Part shown: positions 17,824 to 26,529 of the stretch, piece after piece
Position numbering within the stretch: the stretch's first letter is position 1
How the letters are laid out: each line of letters starts with the position of its first letter
NCBI RefSeq assembly: GCF_000175235.1
Contig: NZ_ACQT01000019.1
Location: forward strand, 1 to 37,710
Source of the DNA: Acidovorax delafieldii 2AN
Lineage (GTDB): Bacteria; Pseudomonadota; Gammaproteobacteria; Burkholderiales; Burkholderiaceae_C
Direction: 5' to 3'
Length of the DNA stretch: 37,710 nt
Program-made: the position numbers and the translations under genes
Notes under the pieces: model-generated
What the model was told of the DNA's origin: nothing
Database searches by the model: none
The model's input: only the letters and a program-made list of their open reading frames with translations

Positions 17824-18135
17824 TTAAGCAGCAATCGCACCAATTTGCAGCTCAGTGAACTGCTGGCGATGGCCTTGGCGTTTTTGATAGTGCTTGCGAC
17901 GGCGCATCTTGAAGATGTGCACTTTGTCGTGCTTGCCGTGGGCCACGACAGTGGCTTTCACGGTTGCGCCGGACACCAGGGGCGTACCAACCTTCAGTTC
18001 AGCGCCGTTGCCGACAGCCAGAACCTGGTCGATCACAATTTCCTGGCCTACGTCCGCAGCAATCTGTTCTACTTTAATTTTTTCGCCGGAAGCAACGCGA
18101 TACTGCTTGCCGCCGGTTTTTATGACCGCGTACAT
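17824..18135 (-). CDS. rplU: 50S ribosomal protein L21
   Basis: Binds 23S rRNA in the large subunit. The 103-residue product starts [14 protein letters not shown] and ends with the basic [20 protein letters not shown] block typical of L21. ATG 18135 is chosen because an upstream in-frame start would add 38 unrelated residues that run through the promoter. AAGAGGT lies before the ATG. It is the first gene of rplU-rpmA and diverges from ispB. Confidence 0.98.
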   Translation of the reverse strand: MYAVIKTGGKQYRVASGEKIKVEQIAADVGQEIVIDQVLAVGNGAELKVGTPLVSGATVKATVVAHGKHDKVHIFKMRRRKHYQKRQGHRQQFTELQIGAIAA

Positions 18136-18184
18136 GTTGACCTCTTGAGATGAGTTCTGCAGACGAATTTCCGCAGAGCCCAAT

Positions 18185-18213
18185 ATTGTAGCACCACCAA
18201 CACACTCAGCCAA
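18185..18213 (-). promoter_or_regulatory. Sigma-70 promoter of rplU-rpmA
   Basis: On the minus strand TTGGCT (18213-18208) and TACAAT (18190-18185) are separated by exactly 17 bases. Transcription would start near 18178, giving a leader of roughly 43 bases for L21. Confidence 0.65.
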
Positions 18214-18274
18214 CTGCGGCGGGCGTCGCTGCAGTAGAGCCGCCGGCAATCACCGGTTTACCCATGGGGCTTCC

Positions 18275-18280
18275 TATAAT
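18275..18280 (+). promoter_or_regulatory. Candidate -10 box of ispB (TATAAT)
   Basis: A perfect TATAAT stands 27 bases before the TTG start of ispB. The -35 region at 16-18 bases is poor. It is back-to-back with the rplU promoter in the shared 172-base gap. Confidence 0.5.
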
Positions 18281-18307
18281 TCGCAACACTTTCTGCGTGC
18301 CACTATC

Positions 18308-19294
18308 TTGACATCCCCCCTCAACCCTGCCGCCACATCGCCGTTGACGATCATCGCCAACGACATGGGCGAAGTGGACCATGTCATCGCCCAGCGCCTG
18401 ACGTCCAGCGTGCCCCTGGTGGCACAGATATCCCAATACATCATCGCCGCTGGCGGCAAGCGACTGCGCCCCGCCCTGCTTCTCCTCATTTGTGGTGCGC
18501 TCGGCTACCGCGGAAATCATCGCTTCAGCTTGGCAGCGGTCGTCGAACTCATCCACACCGCCACTCTGCTGCATGACGATGTGGTCGACGCCTCGACGCT
18601 GCGCCGTGGGCGCGCCACAGCCAACCAGACGTTCGGCAACCCGGCAAGCGTGCTCGTGGGCGATTTTCTGCACACCCGGTCCTTCCAGATGATGGTCGAA
18701 GCCGGCAACATGCGCATCATGGAAGTGCTGTCCGAAGCGACCAATGTCATTGCCGAAGGCGAAGTTCTGCAACTGATGAACATGCATGATGCGTCCCTGG
18801 ACGAGGCCGGATACCTGCAGGTCATCCGCTCCAAGACCGCCAAGCTTTTCGAAGCCAGTGCTCGGCTCGGCGCCATCCTGGCAGAAAGCCCGCCACAGAT
18901 CGAAGAAGCCTGTGCAACTTACGGCCAGGCCCTCGGCACCGCGTTCCAGATCATCGACGACGTTCTCGACTACGACGGCAACACCGCCGAGATGGGCAAG
19001 AACCTGGGGGACGATCTGCGCGAGGGTAAATCCACGCTGCCCCTCATCGTTGCCATGCAGCGAGGCAACGCCGAACAGGCGGCCATAGTCCGCCACGCCA
19101 TCGAAGAGGGCTCCACCGACCGCCTTGACGACGTGGTGGCAATCGTGCGCAACACGGGCGCCCTTGAAGCAGCGCGCATGGCAGCCTTCGCCGAAGCACG
19201 CCGAGCCATGACCGCCGCAGAACAATTGCCTGCGAGCAATTACGCAACGAGCTTGCTACAATTGGCAGCTCAATTGCTTGAGCGCCGCGCCTGA
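18308..19294 (+). CDS. ispB: Octaprenyl diphosphate synthase
   Basis: Trans-polyprenyl diphosphate synthase that extends farnesyl diphosphate with isopentenyl diphosphate to make the ubiquinone side chain. The 328-residue product has GGKRLRPALLLL, the first aspartate-rich motif LLHDDVVD near residue 90, and the second IIDDVLDYD near 217. The chain length (C40) is assumed from the group, not read. The start is TTG 18308, which gives MTSPLNPAATSPLTIIANDM and matches the usual length. ATG 18365 is an alternative that would clip the N-terminus. No strong ribosome-binding site is seen. tRNA-Pro follows 37 bases after the stop. Confidence 0.93.
   Translation: MTSPLNPAATSPLTIIANDMGEVDHVIAQRLTSSVPLVAQISQYIIAAGGKRLRPALLLLICGALGYRGNHRFSLAAVVELIHTATLLHDDVVDASTLRRGRATANQTFGNPASVLVGDFLHTRSFQMMVEAGNMRIMEVLSEATNVIAEGEVLQLMNMHDASLDEAGYLQVIRSKTAKLFEASARLGAILAESPPQIEEACATYGQALGTAFQIIDDVLDYDGNTAEMGKNLGDDLREGKSTLPLIVAMQRGNAEQAAIVRHAIEEGSTDRLDDVVAIVRNTGALEAARMAAFAEARRAMTAAEQLPASNYATSLLQLAAQLLERRA
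19254..19262 (+). promoter_or_regulatory. Candidate extended -10 promoter of tRNA-Pro
   Basis: TTGCTACAAT, an extended -10 (TG, one base, TACAAT at 19257-19262), lies inside the last codons of ispB, about 70 bases before the tRNA. No good -35 is visible. The tRNA may instead be processed from the ispB message. Confidence 0.4.
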
Positions 19295-19331
19295 GCCTGC
19301 ATCCCGCAGGATTCCTCAGCGGCGCAACACA

Positions 19332-19408
19332 CGGGGTGTAGCTTAGCCTGGTAGAGCGCTACGTTCGGGACGTAGAGGCCGGAGGTTCGAATCCTCTCAC
19401 CCCGACCA
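19332..19408 (+). tRNA. tRNA-Pro (anticodon CGG)
   Basis: A full cloverleaf of 77 bases with encoded CCA. The acceptor stem is CGGGGTG/CACCCCG. The anticodon stem CTACG/CGTAG encloses loop TTCGGGA, giving anticodon CGG (reads CCG, proline). The T loop is GTTCGAATC-like, closed by a GGAGG/CCTCT stem. The C1-G72 pair is the usual proline identity mark in bacteria. Confidence 0.97.
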
Positions 19409-19531
19409 TTTTGTGGAAATCAAGCATCTTCCACGACGCTGTGGCGCCACTGCGAATATGGCAGCGCTGTACAGGGCGTGCACGATCGGCGATGATAGGA
19501 TGGTTTTCTCACCACTAATTCTCCCGGTTAC

Positions 19532-21268
19532 ATGGCCGCTGTTGATACCGCCCAGAAAGAAGCCTCTCCAGTAGCCCTGCCCGGTTTGGGCCGCGCGCTG
19601 ATGTCAGCAGGAAAACTGACCCAAAAATCAGCCGAGGATATTTACAAAAAGTCACAATCCAGCCGAACCAGCTTTATCGCCGAATTAACGGGTTCGGGTG
19701 CCGTTTCCGCAGCAGATCTTGCCCACACGGTGTCGGCCGTTTTCGGTGCTCCTTTACTGGATCTGGACGCCATTGATCCCTTGCGACTGCCCAAGGATCT
19801 GCTCGATTCCAAGATCTGTGCAGCGTACCGCGTCGTCGTTCTCAGCAAACGCAATAACCGGCTGATCGTTGCAACCGCTGATCCAACCGATCAGGAAGCC
19901 GCTGAAAAAATCAAATTCACCACCCAGATGGGTGTGGATTGGATTATTGCCGAGTACGACAAACTGAGCCGTCTGGTTGAGACCAGCACAAAATCTGCCA
20001 GCGAATCAATGGATACGCTGATCAGCGGCGGCAGCGATTTCGAATTCGATGACGTAGCCGTTGAAGAGGCTACTGAGAACACGGATGCGGGAACCGAGGT
20101 TGAAGACGCCCCCATCGTTAAGTTTCTGCACAAAATGCTGCTGGATGCGTTCAATATGCGGGCATCCGATTTGCATTTTGAACCGTACGAGCATCAGTAC
20201 CGCGTCCGCTTCCGCATCGACGGTGAACTGCGTGAAATTGCGTCCCCGCCGATCGCCATCAAAGACAAGCTGGCCTCGCGCATCAAGGTGATATCGCGCC
20301 TCGACATTTCCGAGAAACGGGTGCCCCAGGACGGACGGATGAAGCTGAAGGTGGGGCCGGATCGCGTCATTGATTTTCGCGTCAGTACCCTGCCCACTCT
20401 CTTCGGCGAAAAAATCGTGATCCGTATTCTGGATCCCAGCAGCGCCAAGCTCGGTATCGACGCACTGGGCTACGAAGCCGTCGAAAAAGAGCGCTTGCTC
20501 TCAGCGATCGGGCGCCCCTACGGGATGATCTTGGTCACCGGGCCCACTGGCTCGGGCAAAACTGTTTCGCTCTATACCTGCCTGAACCTGCTCAACAAGC
20601 CGGGCGTGAACATTGCCACGGCCGAAGACCCCTCTGAAATCAACCTGCCGGGGGTGAATCAGGTCAACGTGAATGAAAAGGCAGGGCTCACTTTCGCTGT
20701 AGCCCTCAAGTCATTTCTGCGCCAGGATCCCGACATCATTATGGTGGGTGAAATTCGCGATCTTGAAACGGCCGACATTTCGATCAAGGCGGCACAAACC
20801 GGGCACTTGGTGCTGTCAACTCTGCACACCAATGACGCGCCCACGACGCTCACCCGCATGCGCAACATGGGGATCGCCCCATTCAATATCGCGTCGAGCG
20901 TCATATTGATCACGGCGCAGCGTCTGGCCCGGCGACTGTGCCCTGTGTGCAAGGCCCCCGCTGATATTCCGCATGAGGCGCTGGTGGATGCAGGCTATCC
21001 AGAGCACGAAATCGACGGCTCTTGGGTCACCTACAAGCCCGTGGGTTGCTCGGCCTGCAACAACGGCTACAAGGGCCGGCTCGGCATTTACCAGGTCATG
21101 CCGATCTCCGAAGAAATCCAGCGCATCATTCTTCGCGACGGCAGCGCCCTCGAGATTGCCGAACAGGCAAAGCGAGAGGGGGTGCGCTCGCTGCGCGATG
21201 CGGGGCTTCACAAAGCCCGACTGGGGCTTACTTCGCTTGAAGAAGTGCTCGCAGTGACCAACGAATAA
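19532..21268 (+). CDS. pilB: Type IV pilus assembly ATPase PilB
   Basis: Hexameric cytoplasmic ATPase that powers pilus extension (GspE/PilB family). The 578-residue product has an N-terminal MshEN-like domain (about 20-160). The catalytic domain has Walker A GPTGSGKTVSLYT near residue 337, an Asp box (TAEDPSEI), Walker B DPDIIMVGEIRD and the His box TGHLVLSTLHTND. A tetracysteine zinc site follows (CPVCKAP near 470 and CSACNNGYKGR near 506), typical of extension rather than retraction ATPases. It starts 123 bases after tRNA-Pro with no evident Shine-Dalgarno. It leads the pilB-pilC-pilD group. Confidence 0.97.
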   Translation: MAAVDTAQKEASPVALPGLGRALMSAGKLTQKSAEDIYKKSQSSRTSFIAELTGSGAVSAADLAHTVSAVFGAPLLDLDAIDPLRLPKDLLDSKICAAYRVVVLSKRNNRLIVATADPTDQEAAEKIKFTTQMGVDWIIAEYDKLSRLVETSTKSASESMDTLISGGSDFEFDDVAVEEATENTDAGTEVEDAPIVKFLHKMLLDAFNMRASDLHFEPYEHQYRVRFRIDGELREIASPPIAIKDKLASRIKVISRLDISEKRVPQDGRMKLKVGPDRVIDFRVSTLPTLFGEKIVIRILDPSSAKLGIDALGYEAVEKERLLSAIGRPYGMILVTGPTGSGKTVSLYTCLNLLNKPGVNIATAEDPSEINLPGVNQVNVNEKAGLTFAVALKSFLRQDPDIIMVGEIRDLETADISIKAAQTGHLVLSTLHTNDAPTTLTRMRNMGIAPFNIASSVILITAQRLARRLCPVCKAPADIPHEALVDAGYPEHEIDGSWVTYKPVGCSACNNGYKGRLGIYQVMPISEEIQRIILRDGSALEIAEQAKREGVRSLRDAGLHKARLGLTSLEEVLAVTNE

Positions 21269-21288
21269 TTCAAGAACGAGGGAGCGCC

Positions 21289-22509
21289 ATGGCGACCGCA
21301 GCATCCAAGCGAGATATCAAGGACTTCGTCTTTGAATGGGAAGGCAAAGACCGCAACGGAAAAATTGTCCGGGGAGAAACCCGTGCCGTTGGCGAAAACC
21401 AGGTGCAGGCCATGCTTCGGCGGCAGGGGGTTTTTCCCACCAAAATCAAGAAGCGCCGCATGCGCTCGGGCAAGAAGATCAAGCCCAAGGATATTGCGCT
21501 CTTCACGCGCCAGCTCGCGACAATGATGAAGGCTGGTGTCCCGCTGCTGCAGGCCTTCGATATCGTCGGTCGTGGCAACACCAATGCCAGCGTGACCAAG
21601 CTGCTCAATGATGTGCGGGCCGACGTCGAAACCGGAACATCGTTGAACGGTGCCTTTCGCAAATACCCGATGTATTTCGACAGCCTGTATTGCAACCTCG
21701 TGGAAGCTGGCGAGGCGGCCGGTATTCTTGAAGCGCTGCTTGATCGCTTGGCGCTTTACATGGAAAAGACCGAGGCCATCAAATCAAAAATCAAGTCGGC
21801 CCTCATGTACCCCATTTCGGTGGTGATCGTGGCCTTCGTAGTGGTTACCGTGATCATGATTTTCGTGATCCCGGCGTTCAAGGAGGTATTCACCTCATTC
21901 GGCGCTGACCTTCCAGCGCCTACCCTGTTCGTCATGGCGTTGAGCGAAATCTTCGTGAAATGGTGGTGGCTGATTTTTGGTGTCTTAGGTGGCGGATTTT
22001 TCTTCTTTATGCAGGCATGGCGCCGCAATGAGAAAGTGCAGATGTTCATGGACCGCTTGATGCTGCGCATGCCCATCTTCGGCAATTTGGTTGAGAAATC
22101 GTGCGTGGCCCGCTGGACGCGAACGCTCTCGACCATGTTTGCCGCCGGCGTACCGCTGGTCGAAGCGCTCGACTCGGTGGGCGGTGCCGCCGGTAATTCG
22201 GTGTACTCGATGGCCACGGACAAGATCCAGCAAGAGGTGTCCACCGGCACCAGCCTCACGGCGGCGATGGGCAATGCCAACATCTTCCCGTCCATGGTCT
22301 TGCAGATGTGCGCCATCGGTGAGGAATCGGGCTCGATCGACCACATGCTTGGCAAGGCGGCAGACTTCTATGAAGCCGAAGTGGACGACATGGTGGCCGG
22401 CCTCTCGAGCCTGATGGAGCCCATCATCATCGTGTTCCTCGGGACCCTCATTGGCGGCATCGTGGTGTCGATGTACCTGCCCATCTTCAAGCTCGGCCAG
22501 GTCGTCTGA
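21289..22509 (+). CDS. pilC: Type IV pilus inner-membrane platform protein PilC
   Basis: Polytopic inner-membrane protein that couples the PilB motor to pilin insertion. The 406-residue product has two repeated T2SSF cytoplasmic domains (about residues 70-190 and 275-395, each with an F-x-R-x-L- or W-x-R-x-L-like start, as in LFTRQLATMMKAGVPLLQAF and RWTRTLSTMFAAGVPLVEAL). Hydrophobic helices lie at about 170-200, 220-240 and at the C-terminus. GAGGGAG lies upstream of the ATG. Its TGA overlaps the pilD ATG by one base (TGATG), indicating coupled translation. Confidence 0.96.
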   Translation: MATAASKRDIKDFVFEWEGKDRNGKIVRGETRAVGENQVQAMLRRQGVFPTKIKKRRMRSGKKIKPKDIALFTRQLATMMKAGVPLLQAFDIVGRGNTNASVTKLLNDVRADVETGTSLNGAFRKYPMYFDSLYCNLVEAGEAAGILEALLDRLALYMEKTEAIKSKIKSALMYPISVVIVAFVVVTVIMIFVIPAFKEVFTSFGADLPAPTLFVMALSEIFVKWWWLIFGVLGGGFFFFMQAWRRNEKVQMFMDRLMLRMPIFGNLVEKSCVARWTRTLSTMFAAGVPLVEALDSVGGAAGNSVYSMATDKIQQEVSTGTSLTAAMGNANIFPSMVLQMCAIGEESGSIDHMLGKAADFYEAEVDDMVAGLSSLMEPIIIVFLGTLIGGIVVSMYLPIFKLGQVV

Positions 22510-23378
22510 TGGGCGTGGAAATCTGGGGAGACCCCGCCATCGCAGGTGTGATCGGCCTGCTGCTGGGCAGCTTTCTCAATGTCGTGATCCATCGTCTGCC
22601 CAAGATGATGGAACACCAGTGGGCCCAAGAGCATGCCGCCTATGCCGCTGGCGCCCACACTGCGTCGACACCCGACAATGGCCCCACCTTCAATCTGTGG
22701 ACACCCCGCTCCCGTTGTCCTTCGTGTGGTCATTCGGTGCAGTGGTATGAAAACGTGCCGGTGCTGAGCTATTTATTTCTGCGCGGACGTTGCTCGGCGT
22801 GCAAGGTGCGCATCAGCGCGCGCTATCCGCTGGTAGAGATTCTGACGGGAGTGCTCTTTGCATTTTGCGCGCATCGCTTCGGACTCACCGCCACAGGCTT
22901 GGCCTGGGCCGGTTTTTCGGCCGCAATGGTTGCGCTGGCGTTCATCGATTGGGATACAACCCTCCTGCCCGACGACATTACCCTGCCTTTGCTGTGGGCG
23001 GGTCTGCTTGCGTCGGCCGCGCGCTGGATCGAGGTGCCCTTGTTCGACTCAGTGACAGGGGCTGCCGGAGGCTACCTTTCGCTGTGGCTGGTCTACTGGG
23101 GCTTCAAGCTCGCCACCGGCAAGGAGGGCATGGGCTATGGCGATTTCAAGCTTTTTGCCGCGCTGGGCGCGTGGTTCGGCTGGCAGGCGCTGGTGCCCAT
23201 CATCCTGATGTCGTCGGTGATCGGTGCGCTGGTCGGGATCGGACTCAAGGTGTTCAACAACCTGCGCGAGGGCGGGTATGTGCCTTTCGGGCCGTTCCTC
23301 GTGGGCGCCGGACTCACGGCGATGGTATTCGGGCCCAACGCCATCCTGCAAACGGTGTTGAACCTGCTCGGATTGTGA
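22509..23378 (+). CDS. pilD: Prepilin peptidase and N-methyltransferase PilD
   Basis: Bifunctional inner-membrane aspartyl protease that cleaves type IV prepilin leader peptides and methylates the new N-terminal phenylalanine. The 289-residue product starts with a membrane helix containing GSFLNVVIHRLP. It has the cytoplasmic tetracysteine zinc motif (CPSCGHSV and CSACKVRIS). The two catalytic aspartates are in FIDWDTTLLPD and in GMGYGDFKLF (GxGD type, about residue 210). All key residues are present. coaE follows two bases after the stop. Confidence 0.96.
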   Translation: MGVEIWGDPAIAGVIGLLLGSFLNVVIHRLPKMMEHQWAQEHAAYAAGAHTASTPDNGPTFNLWTPRSRCPSCGHSVQWYENVPVLSYLFLRGRCSACKVRISARYPLVEILTGVLFAFCAHRFGLTATGLAWAGFSAAMVALAFIDWDTTLLPDDITLPLLWAGLLASAARWIEVPLFDSVTGAAGGYLSLWLVYWGFKLATGKEGMGYGDFKLFAALGAWFGWQALVPIILMSSVIGALVGIGLKVFNNLREGGYVPFGPFLVGAGLTAMVFGPNAILQTVLNLLGL

Positions 23379-23380
23379 CC

Positions 23381-23989
23381 ATGCCCAGGCCGATGCGGTT
23401 GGGCCTCACGGGGGGTATCGGCAGCGGTAAGAGCACGCTGGGGCAGATGCTCCGAGTGTGCGGAGCGGCGTTGGTCGACGCCGACGCGATCGCCCGCTCG
23501 GTCACCGCCCCGGGCGGTGCTGCCACTGCCGAGATCCGGGCTGCCTTCGGACCTGGCGCTATCGACGCCAGCGGCGGCATGGACCGCACGCGCATGCGGG
23601 AGCTGGCGTTTACCGATCCTCAGGCACGCACACGGCTTGAAGCCATTGTGCACCCCTGGGTCAACCGACTGAGTGATCAGCTAGCGCGCGACGCCGTGGC
23701 CGCAGGCCAGGCCGTCATCGTGTTCGACGTTCCGCTGCTGGTGGAATCGGGCCGCTGGGCGCGCAAGCTGGACGCCGTGCTGGTGGTCGATTGCAGCGCC
23801 GAAACCCAGATCGAACGCGTCATGGCACGCAACGGATTGCAACGGGCTGCCGTACTGGCCATCCTGGAAGCGCAGGCATCCCGCAAGGCCCGGCGCGCGG
23901 CTGCGGACGTTGTCGTGCTCAACGACGGCTTCGCGCTGGCAGACCTCCAGCGCGAAGCGGAGCAGATCGCACGCCTGTTCGAGCTATGA
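23381..23989 (+). CDS. coaE: Dephospho-CoA kinase
   Basis: Phosphorylates the ribose 3'-hydroxyl of dephospho-CoA, the last step of coenzyme A synthesis. The 202-residue product has the P-loop GGIGSGKST at residues 11-19, then ALVDADAIARSVTAPGG, IVHPWV and FDVPLLVESG, all standard. The P-loop methionine/leucine-rich lid is normal. ATG 23381 lies two bases after the pilD stop. The pilD-coaE-zapD-yacG order is conserved in many beta- and gamma-proteobacteria. Confidence 0.96.
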   Translation: MPRPMRLGLTGGIGSGKSTLGQMLRVCGAALVDADAIARSVTAPGGAATAEIRAAFGPGAIDASGGMDRTRMRELAFTDPQARTRLEAIVHPWVNRLSDQLARDAVAAGQAVIVFDVPLLVESGRWARKLDAVLVVDCSAETQIERVMARNGLQRAAVLAILEAQASRKARRAAADVVVLNDGFALADLQREAEQIARLFEL

Positions 23990-24074
23990 TGCGGCACAGC
24001 CTTTTCGTGCCAGCTATCCATGCCGTGCGCCACCGGCGTCAGAACATCCACTGAGCCCCCAGGAATCCGCCAGC

Positions 24075-24830
24075 GTGATCCTCTACGAATATCCCTTCAA
24101 CGAACGCCTTCGAACCTACCTGCGGCTGGAGCAGCTGTTCCGCCGGCTGGGCGAGCTGATTCCCCGCGAGCACCCGCTCGACCACCACTTCGCGCTGGTC
24201 ACCATTTTCGAGATCATGGACGTGGCGGCGCGTGCCGACCTGAAGTCCGATGTGCTCAAGGACATCGAAAAGCACAAACACCAGCTCGACAGCTATCGCG
24301 GCAACCCCTCGATCTCGGAAGCGGCGCTCGACGCCGTGGTGGCCCAGCTTGAGTGCTGCTTTACCGCGCTGAACAACCAGTCCGGCAAGGCCGGCCATGC
24401 CCTCACCGAGAACGACTGGCTGATGAGCATCCGAAGCCGTGTCGGCATCCCCGGTGGCACCTGCGGTTTCGACCTGCCCGCCTACTATGCATGGCAGCAC
24501 AAGAACGCAACGGTGCGCCAGCAGGCGCTGGAGCAGTGGGCATCCACCCTTGCCCCGCTGGCCGAATCGATCTACGTCTTGCTCAAGCTGCTGCGCGACT
24601 CGGGCGTGCCACAGAAAGTGGCGGCCGAACGTGGCCAGTTCCAGCAGAACCTTCCGCAAGGGCGCACCTTCCAGTTGCTGCGCCTGCGCATCGACCCAGC
24701 CCTGGAACTGATCCCCGAGATCAGCGGCAACCGCCTCATCGTCTCGGTCCGGCTCATGCGGCAAAACCCCGATGGGCACCTGCAACCGTCCAGCGACGAC
24801 GCCGCGTTTGAACTCACGCTCTGCGCCTGA
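24075..24830 (+). CDS. zapD: Cell division protein ZapD
   Basis: Cytoplasmic FtsZ-associated protein (DUF1342) that bundles FtsZ filaments at midcell. The 251-residue product starts at GTG 24075 and reads [19 protein letters not shown], the family's hallmark N-terminus. The middle is helical, and a beta-rich C-terminus ([23 protein letters not shown]) follows. An AGGA lies about 11 bases upstream. It is in line with coaE and yacG and is separated from yacG by 10 bases. Confidence 0.95.
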   Translation: MILYEYPFNERLRTYLRLEQLFRRLGELIPREHPLDHHFALVTIFEIMDVAARADLKSDVLKDIEKHKHQLDSYRGNPSISEAALDAVVAQLECCFTALNNQSGKAGHALTENDWLMSIRSRVGIPGGTCGFDLPAYYAWQHKNATVRQQALEQWASTLAPLAESIYVLLKLLRDSGVPQKVAAERGQFQQNLPQGRTFQLLRLRIDPALELIPEISGNRLIVSVRLMRQNPDGHLQPSSDDAAFELTLCA

Positions 24831-24840
24831 GGCCTTGCAG

Positions 24841-25062
24841 ATGACCACCAAGCCATCGCCGGGCGCGACCGTCACCCGCCATGTCAGCTGCCCCCATTGC
24901 GGCGGCGACAGCATCTACGGCCCCCAGAACCCCTTCCGGCCCTTTTGCAGCGAGCGCTGCAAGCAGCTCGACCTGGGCGCCTGGGCGAGCGAAGATTTCC
25001 GCATGCCCACAGAAGCGCCGCCCGACGACGCCCCCCACGGCGATCCCCGCCAGCAGCACTGA
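24841..25062 (+). CDS. yacG: DNA gyrase inhibitor YacG
   Basis: Small zinc protein of 73 residues reported in E. coli to bind GyrB and block DNA binding by gyrase. The four zinc ligands are Cys17, Cys20, Cys36 and Cys40 ([11 protein letters not shown] and [14 protein letters not shown]). The C-terminal tail is acidic and proline rich, as in the family. The start at 24841 is supported by AGGCC-type purines and by length. It ends the pilBCD-coaE-zapD run. Repeat copy F follows. Confidence 0.94.
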   Translation: MTTKPSPGATVTRHVSCPHCGGDSIYGPQNPFRPFCSERCKQLDLGAWASEDFRMPTEAPPDDAPHGDPRQQH

Positions 25063-25101
25063 CGGCTCCTGCAACGCGTCTGCGCTGAAGATATGCATAC
25101 A

Positions 25102-25152
25102 ATCAGGCGCTAGCGTTTATTCTACAAGCGCTAGCAGCTCCTGATTCAATAG
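25102..25152 (-). repeat. Dispersed palindromic repeat, copy F
   Basis: The minus strand reads CTATTGAATCAGGAGCTGC then TAGCGCTTGTAGAATAAACG then CTAGCGCCTGAT. The arms GCTAGCG and CGCTAGC are a perfect seven-base inverted repeat. It lies between convergent yacG and mutT and abuts the mutT stop codon. Confidence 0.75.
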
Positions 25153-25611
25153 CTAAATGGCCACCGGTGGCAGGCCGCGCTCCTCGGCAAGCCACTGCAG
25201 CACCGGGTACGCGCCGGGCAATACAGGCGCCACGGTGAGCGGCATTTGCTGCCAAGCCATGGTCTGTCCCTCGCGCATCTCGAATTCGCCCGTCCACTCG
25301 CGCACCTTGCACCAGTGCAGCCGCACCAGCGCGTGGGGATAGTCGTGCTCGGTCACCTTCCAGACACTGGCTGCGCCGATGGTCACACCAAGCTCCTCGA
25401 TCAGCTCGCGGCGCAGCGCCTGCTCCACCGTCTCGCCCGCTTCGAGTTTGCCGCCCGGAAACTCCCAATACCCCGCGTAGGGTTTGCCGGGAGGACGGGT
25501 GGACAGCAGCATGGCCCCGTCGGGGCGCAGCAGGATGCCAACCGCCACCTCGGTGTGCTTGCGGGGGGGAACAGAAGGCGACGGGTCGGAAATTGCGGTT
25601 TCAGCCACCAT
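25153..25611 (-). CDS. mutT: 8-oxo-dGTP diphosphatase (MutT-type Nudix)
   Basis: Nudix hydrolase expected to clear oxidised 8-oxo-dGTP from the nucleotide pool. The 152-residue product has the Nudix box at residues 53-75 ([20 protein letters not shown], then ELG), preceded by [10 protein letters not shown] as in MutT. ATG 25611 overlaps the last 11 bases of the DUF815 gene, so the two are likely translated from one message. An upstream in-frame start would run deep into that gene and is rejected. In this position next to yacG the gene is often annotated mutT. The exact substrate is inferred. Confidence 0.9.
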   Translation of the reverse strand: MVAETAISDPSPSVPPRKHTEVAVGILLRPDGAMLLSTRPPGKPYAGYWEFPGGKLEAGETVEQALRRELIEELGVTIGAASVWKVTEHDYPHALVRLHWCKVREWTGEFEMREGQTMAWQQMPLTVAPVLPGAYPVLQWLAEERGLPPVAI

Positions 25612-26473
25612 GGCGCCCCGCAAAGTCACGGGCGAACTGGTAGGCCACACGCCCGCTGCGCGAGCCGCGCTCGAGGGCCCAGACCAGCGCCTGCGGGCGT
25701 GCCTCGGCAATGGCCGCCTCGGACAGTCCCAGGGACGACAGCCATTGGGCCACGATGGTCAGGTACTCATCCTGGCTGAACGGATAGAAACTCACCCACA
25801 GACCAAAGCGCTCGGACAGCGAAATCTTCTCCTCCACGGCTTCGCCGGGATGCACTTCGCCATCGTCGGTGTGCGTGTAGGTGCGGTTCTCGGCCATGTA
25901 CTCGGGCAGCAGGTGCCGCCGGTTGCTGGTGGCATAGATCAGCACATTGGGCGTGGCCGCTGCGACCGAACCATCCAGGATCGACTTGAGCGCCTTGTAC
26001 CCCGGCTCGCCGTCTTCGAAGCTCAGGTCATCGCAGAACACGATGAATTTCTCGGGCCGGCCCGAGACCACATCCACGATGTCCGGCAGGTCGGTGAGAT
26101 CGGCCTTGTCCACCTCGATGAGGCGCAGCCCCTGGGCCGCATGGGCATTCAGGCAGGCCTTGATCAGCGACGACTTGCCCGTGCCACGCGCGCCCGTCAG
26201 CAGAACATTGTTGGCGGGCTTGCCTTCGACGAACTGCTGGGTGTTGCGTTCGATTTTCTCCTTTTGTCCGTCGATTTCCTTCAGGTCGGCCAATTGCATG
26301 GCGGCCACGTGGCGCACGGGCTCCAACGAGCCGTGCCCGCTGCTGCGCTTGCGGTAGCGCCAGGCGATGGCGGCCGACCAGTCGGGCTCGCCCAGAGGTT
26401 GGGGCAGCACGGATTCGATGCGGGCAATGAGCTGCTCGGCGCGTTCGATCAGGTGTTCAAATTTTTCGTTCAT
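25601..26473 (-). CDS. DUF815 family AAA-type ATPase
   Basis: Cytoplasmic ATPase of 290 residues with Walker [10 protein letters not shown] at residues 94-102 and a Walker B-like [14 protein letters not shown]. An [11 protein letters not shown] sensor segment and [20 protein letters not shown] complete the DUF815 signature. The family is widespread but its function is not established. It lies in the argJ-DUF815-mutT order, with mutT overlapping its end by 11 bases. ATG 26473 follows repeat copy G. Confidence 0.9.
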   Translation of the reverse strand: MNEKFEHLIERAEQLIARIESVLPQPLGEPDWSAAIAWRYRKRSSGHGSLEPVRHVAAMQLADLKEIDGQKEKIERNTQQFVEGKPANNVLLTGARGTGKSSLIKACLNAHAAQGLRLIEVDKADLTDLPDIVDVVSGRPEKFIVFCDDLSFEDGEPGYKALKSILDGSVAAATPNVLIYATSNRRHLLPEYMAENRTYTHTDDGEVHPGEAVEEKISLSERFGLWVSFYPFSQDEYLTIVAQWLSSLGLSEAAIAEARPQALVWALERGSRSGRVAYQFARDFAGRHGG

Positions 26474-26479
26474 TCTGGC

Positions 26480-26522
26480 ATCTTGCGCTTATTCAACAAG
26501 CGCCTGCAGCTATTAATCAAGG
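26480..26522 (-). repeat. Dispersed palindromic repeat, copy G (short)
   Basis: The minus strand reads TTGATTAATAGCTGCAGG then CGCTTGTTGAATAAGCGC then AAGA. It is shorter than the other copies and lacks the GGCC end. It fills the 56-base gap between argJ and the DUF815 gene. Confidence 0.65.
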
Positions 26523-26529
26523 AGCAAGT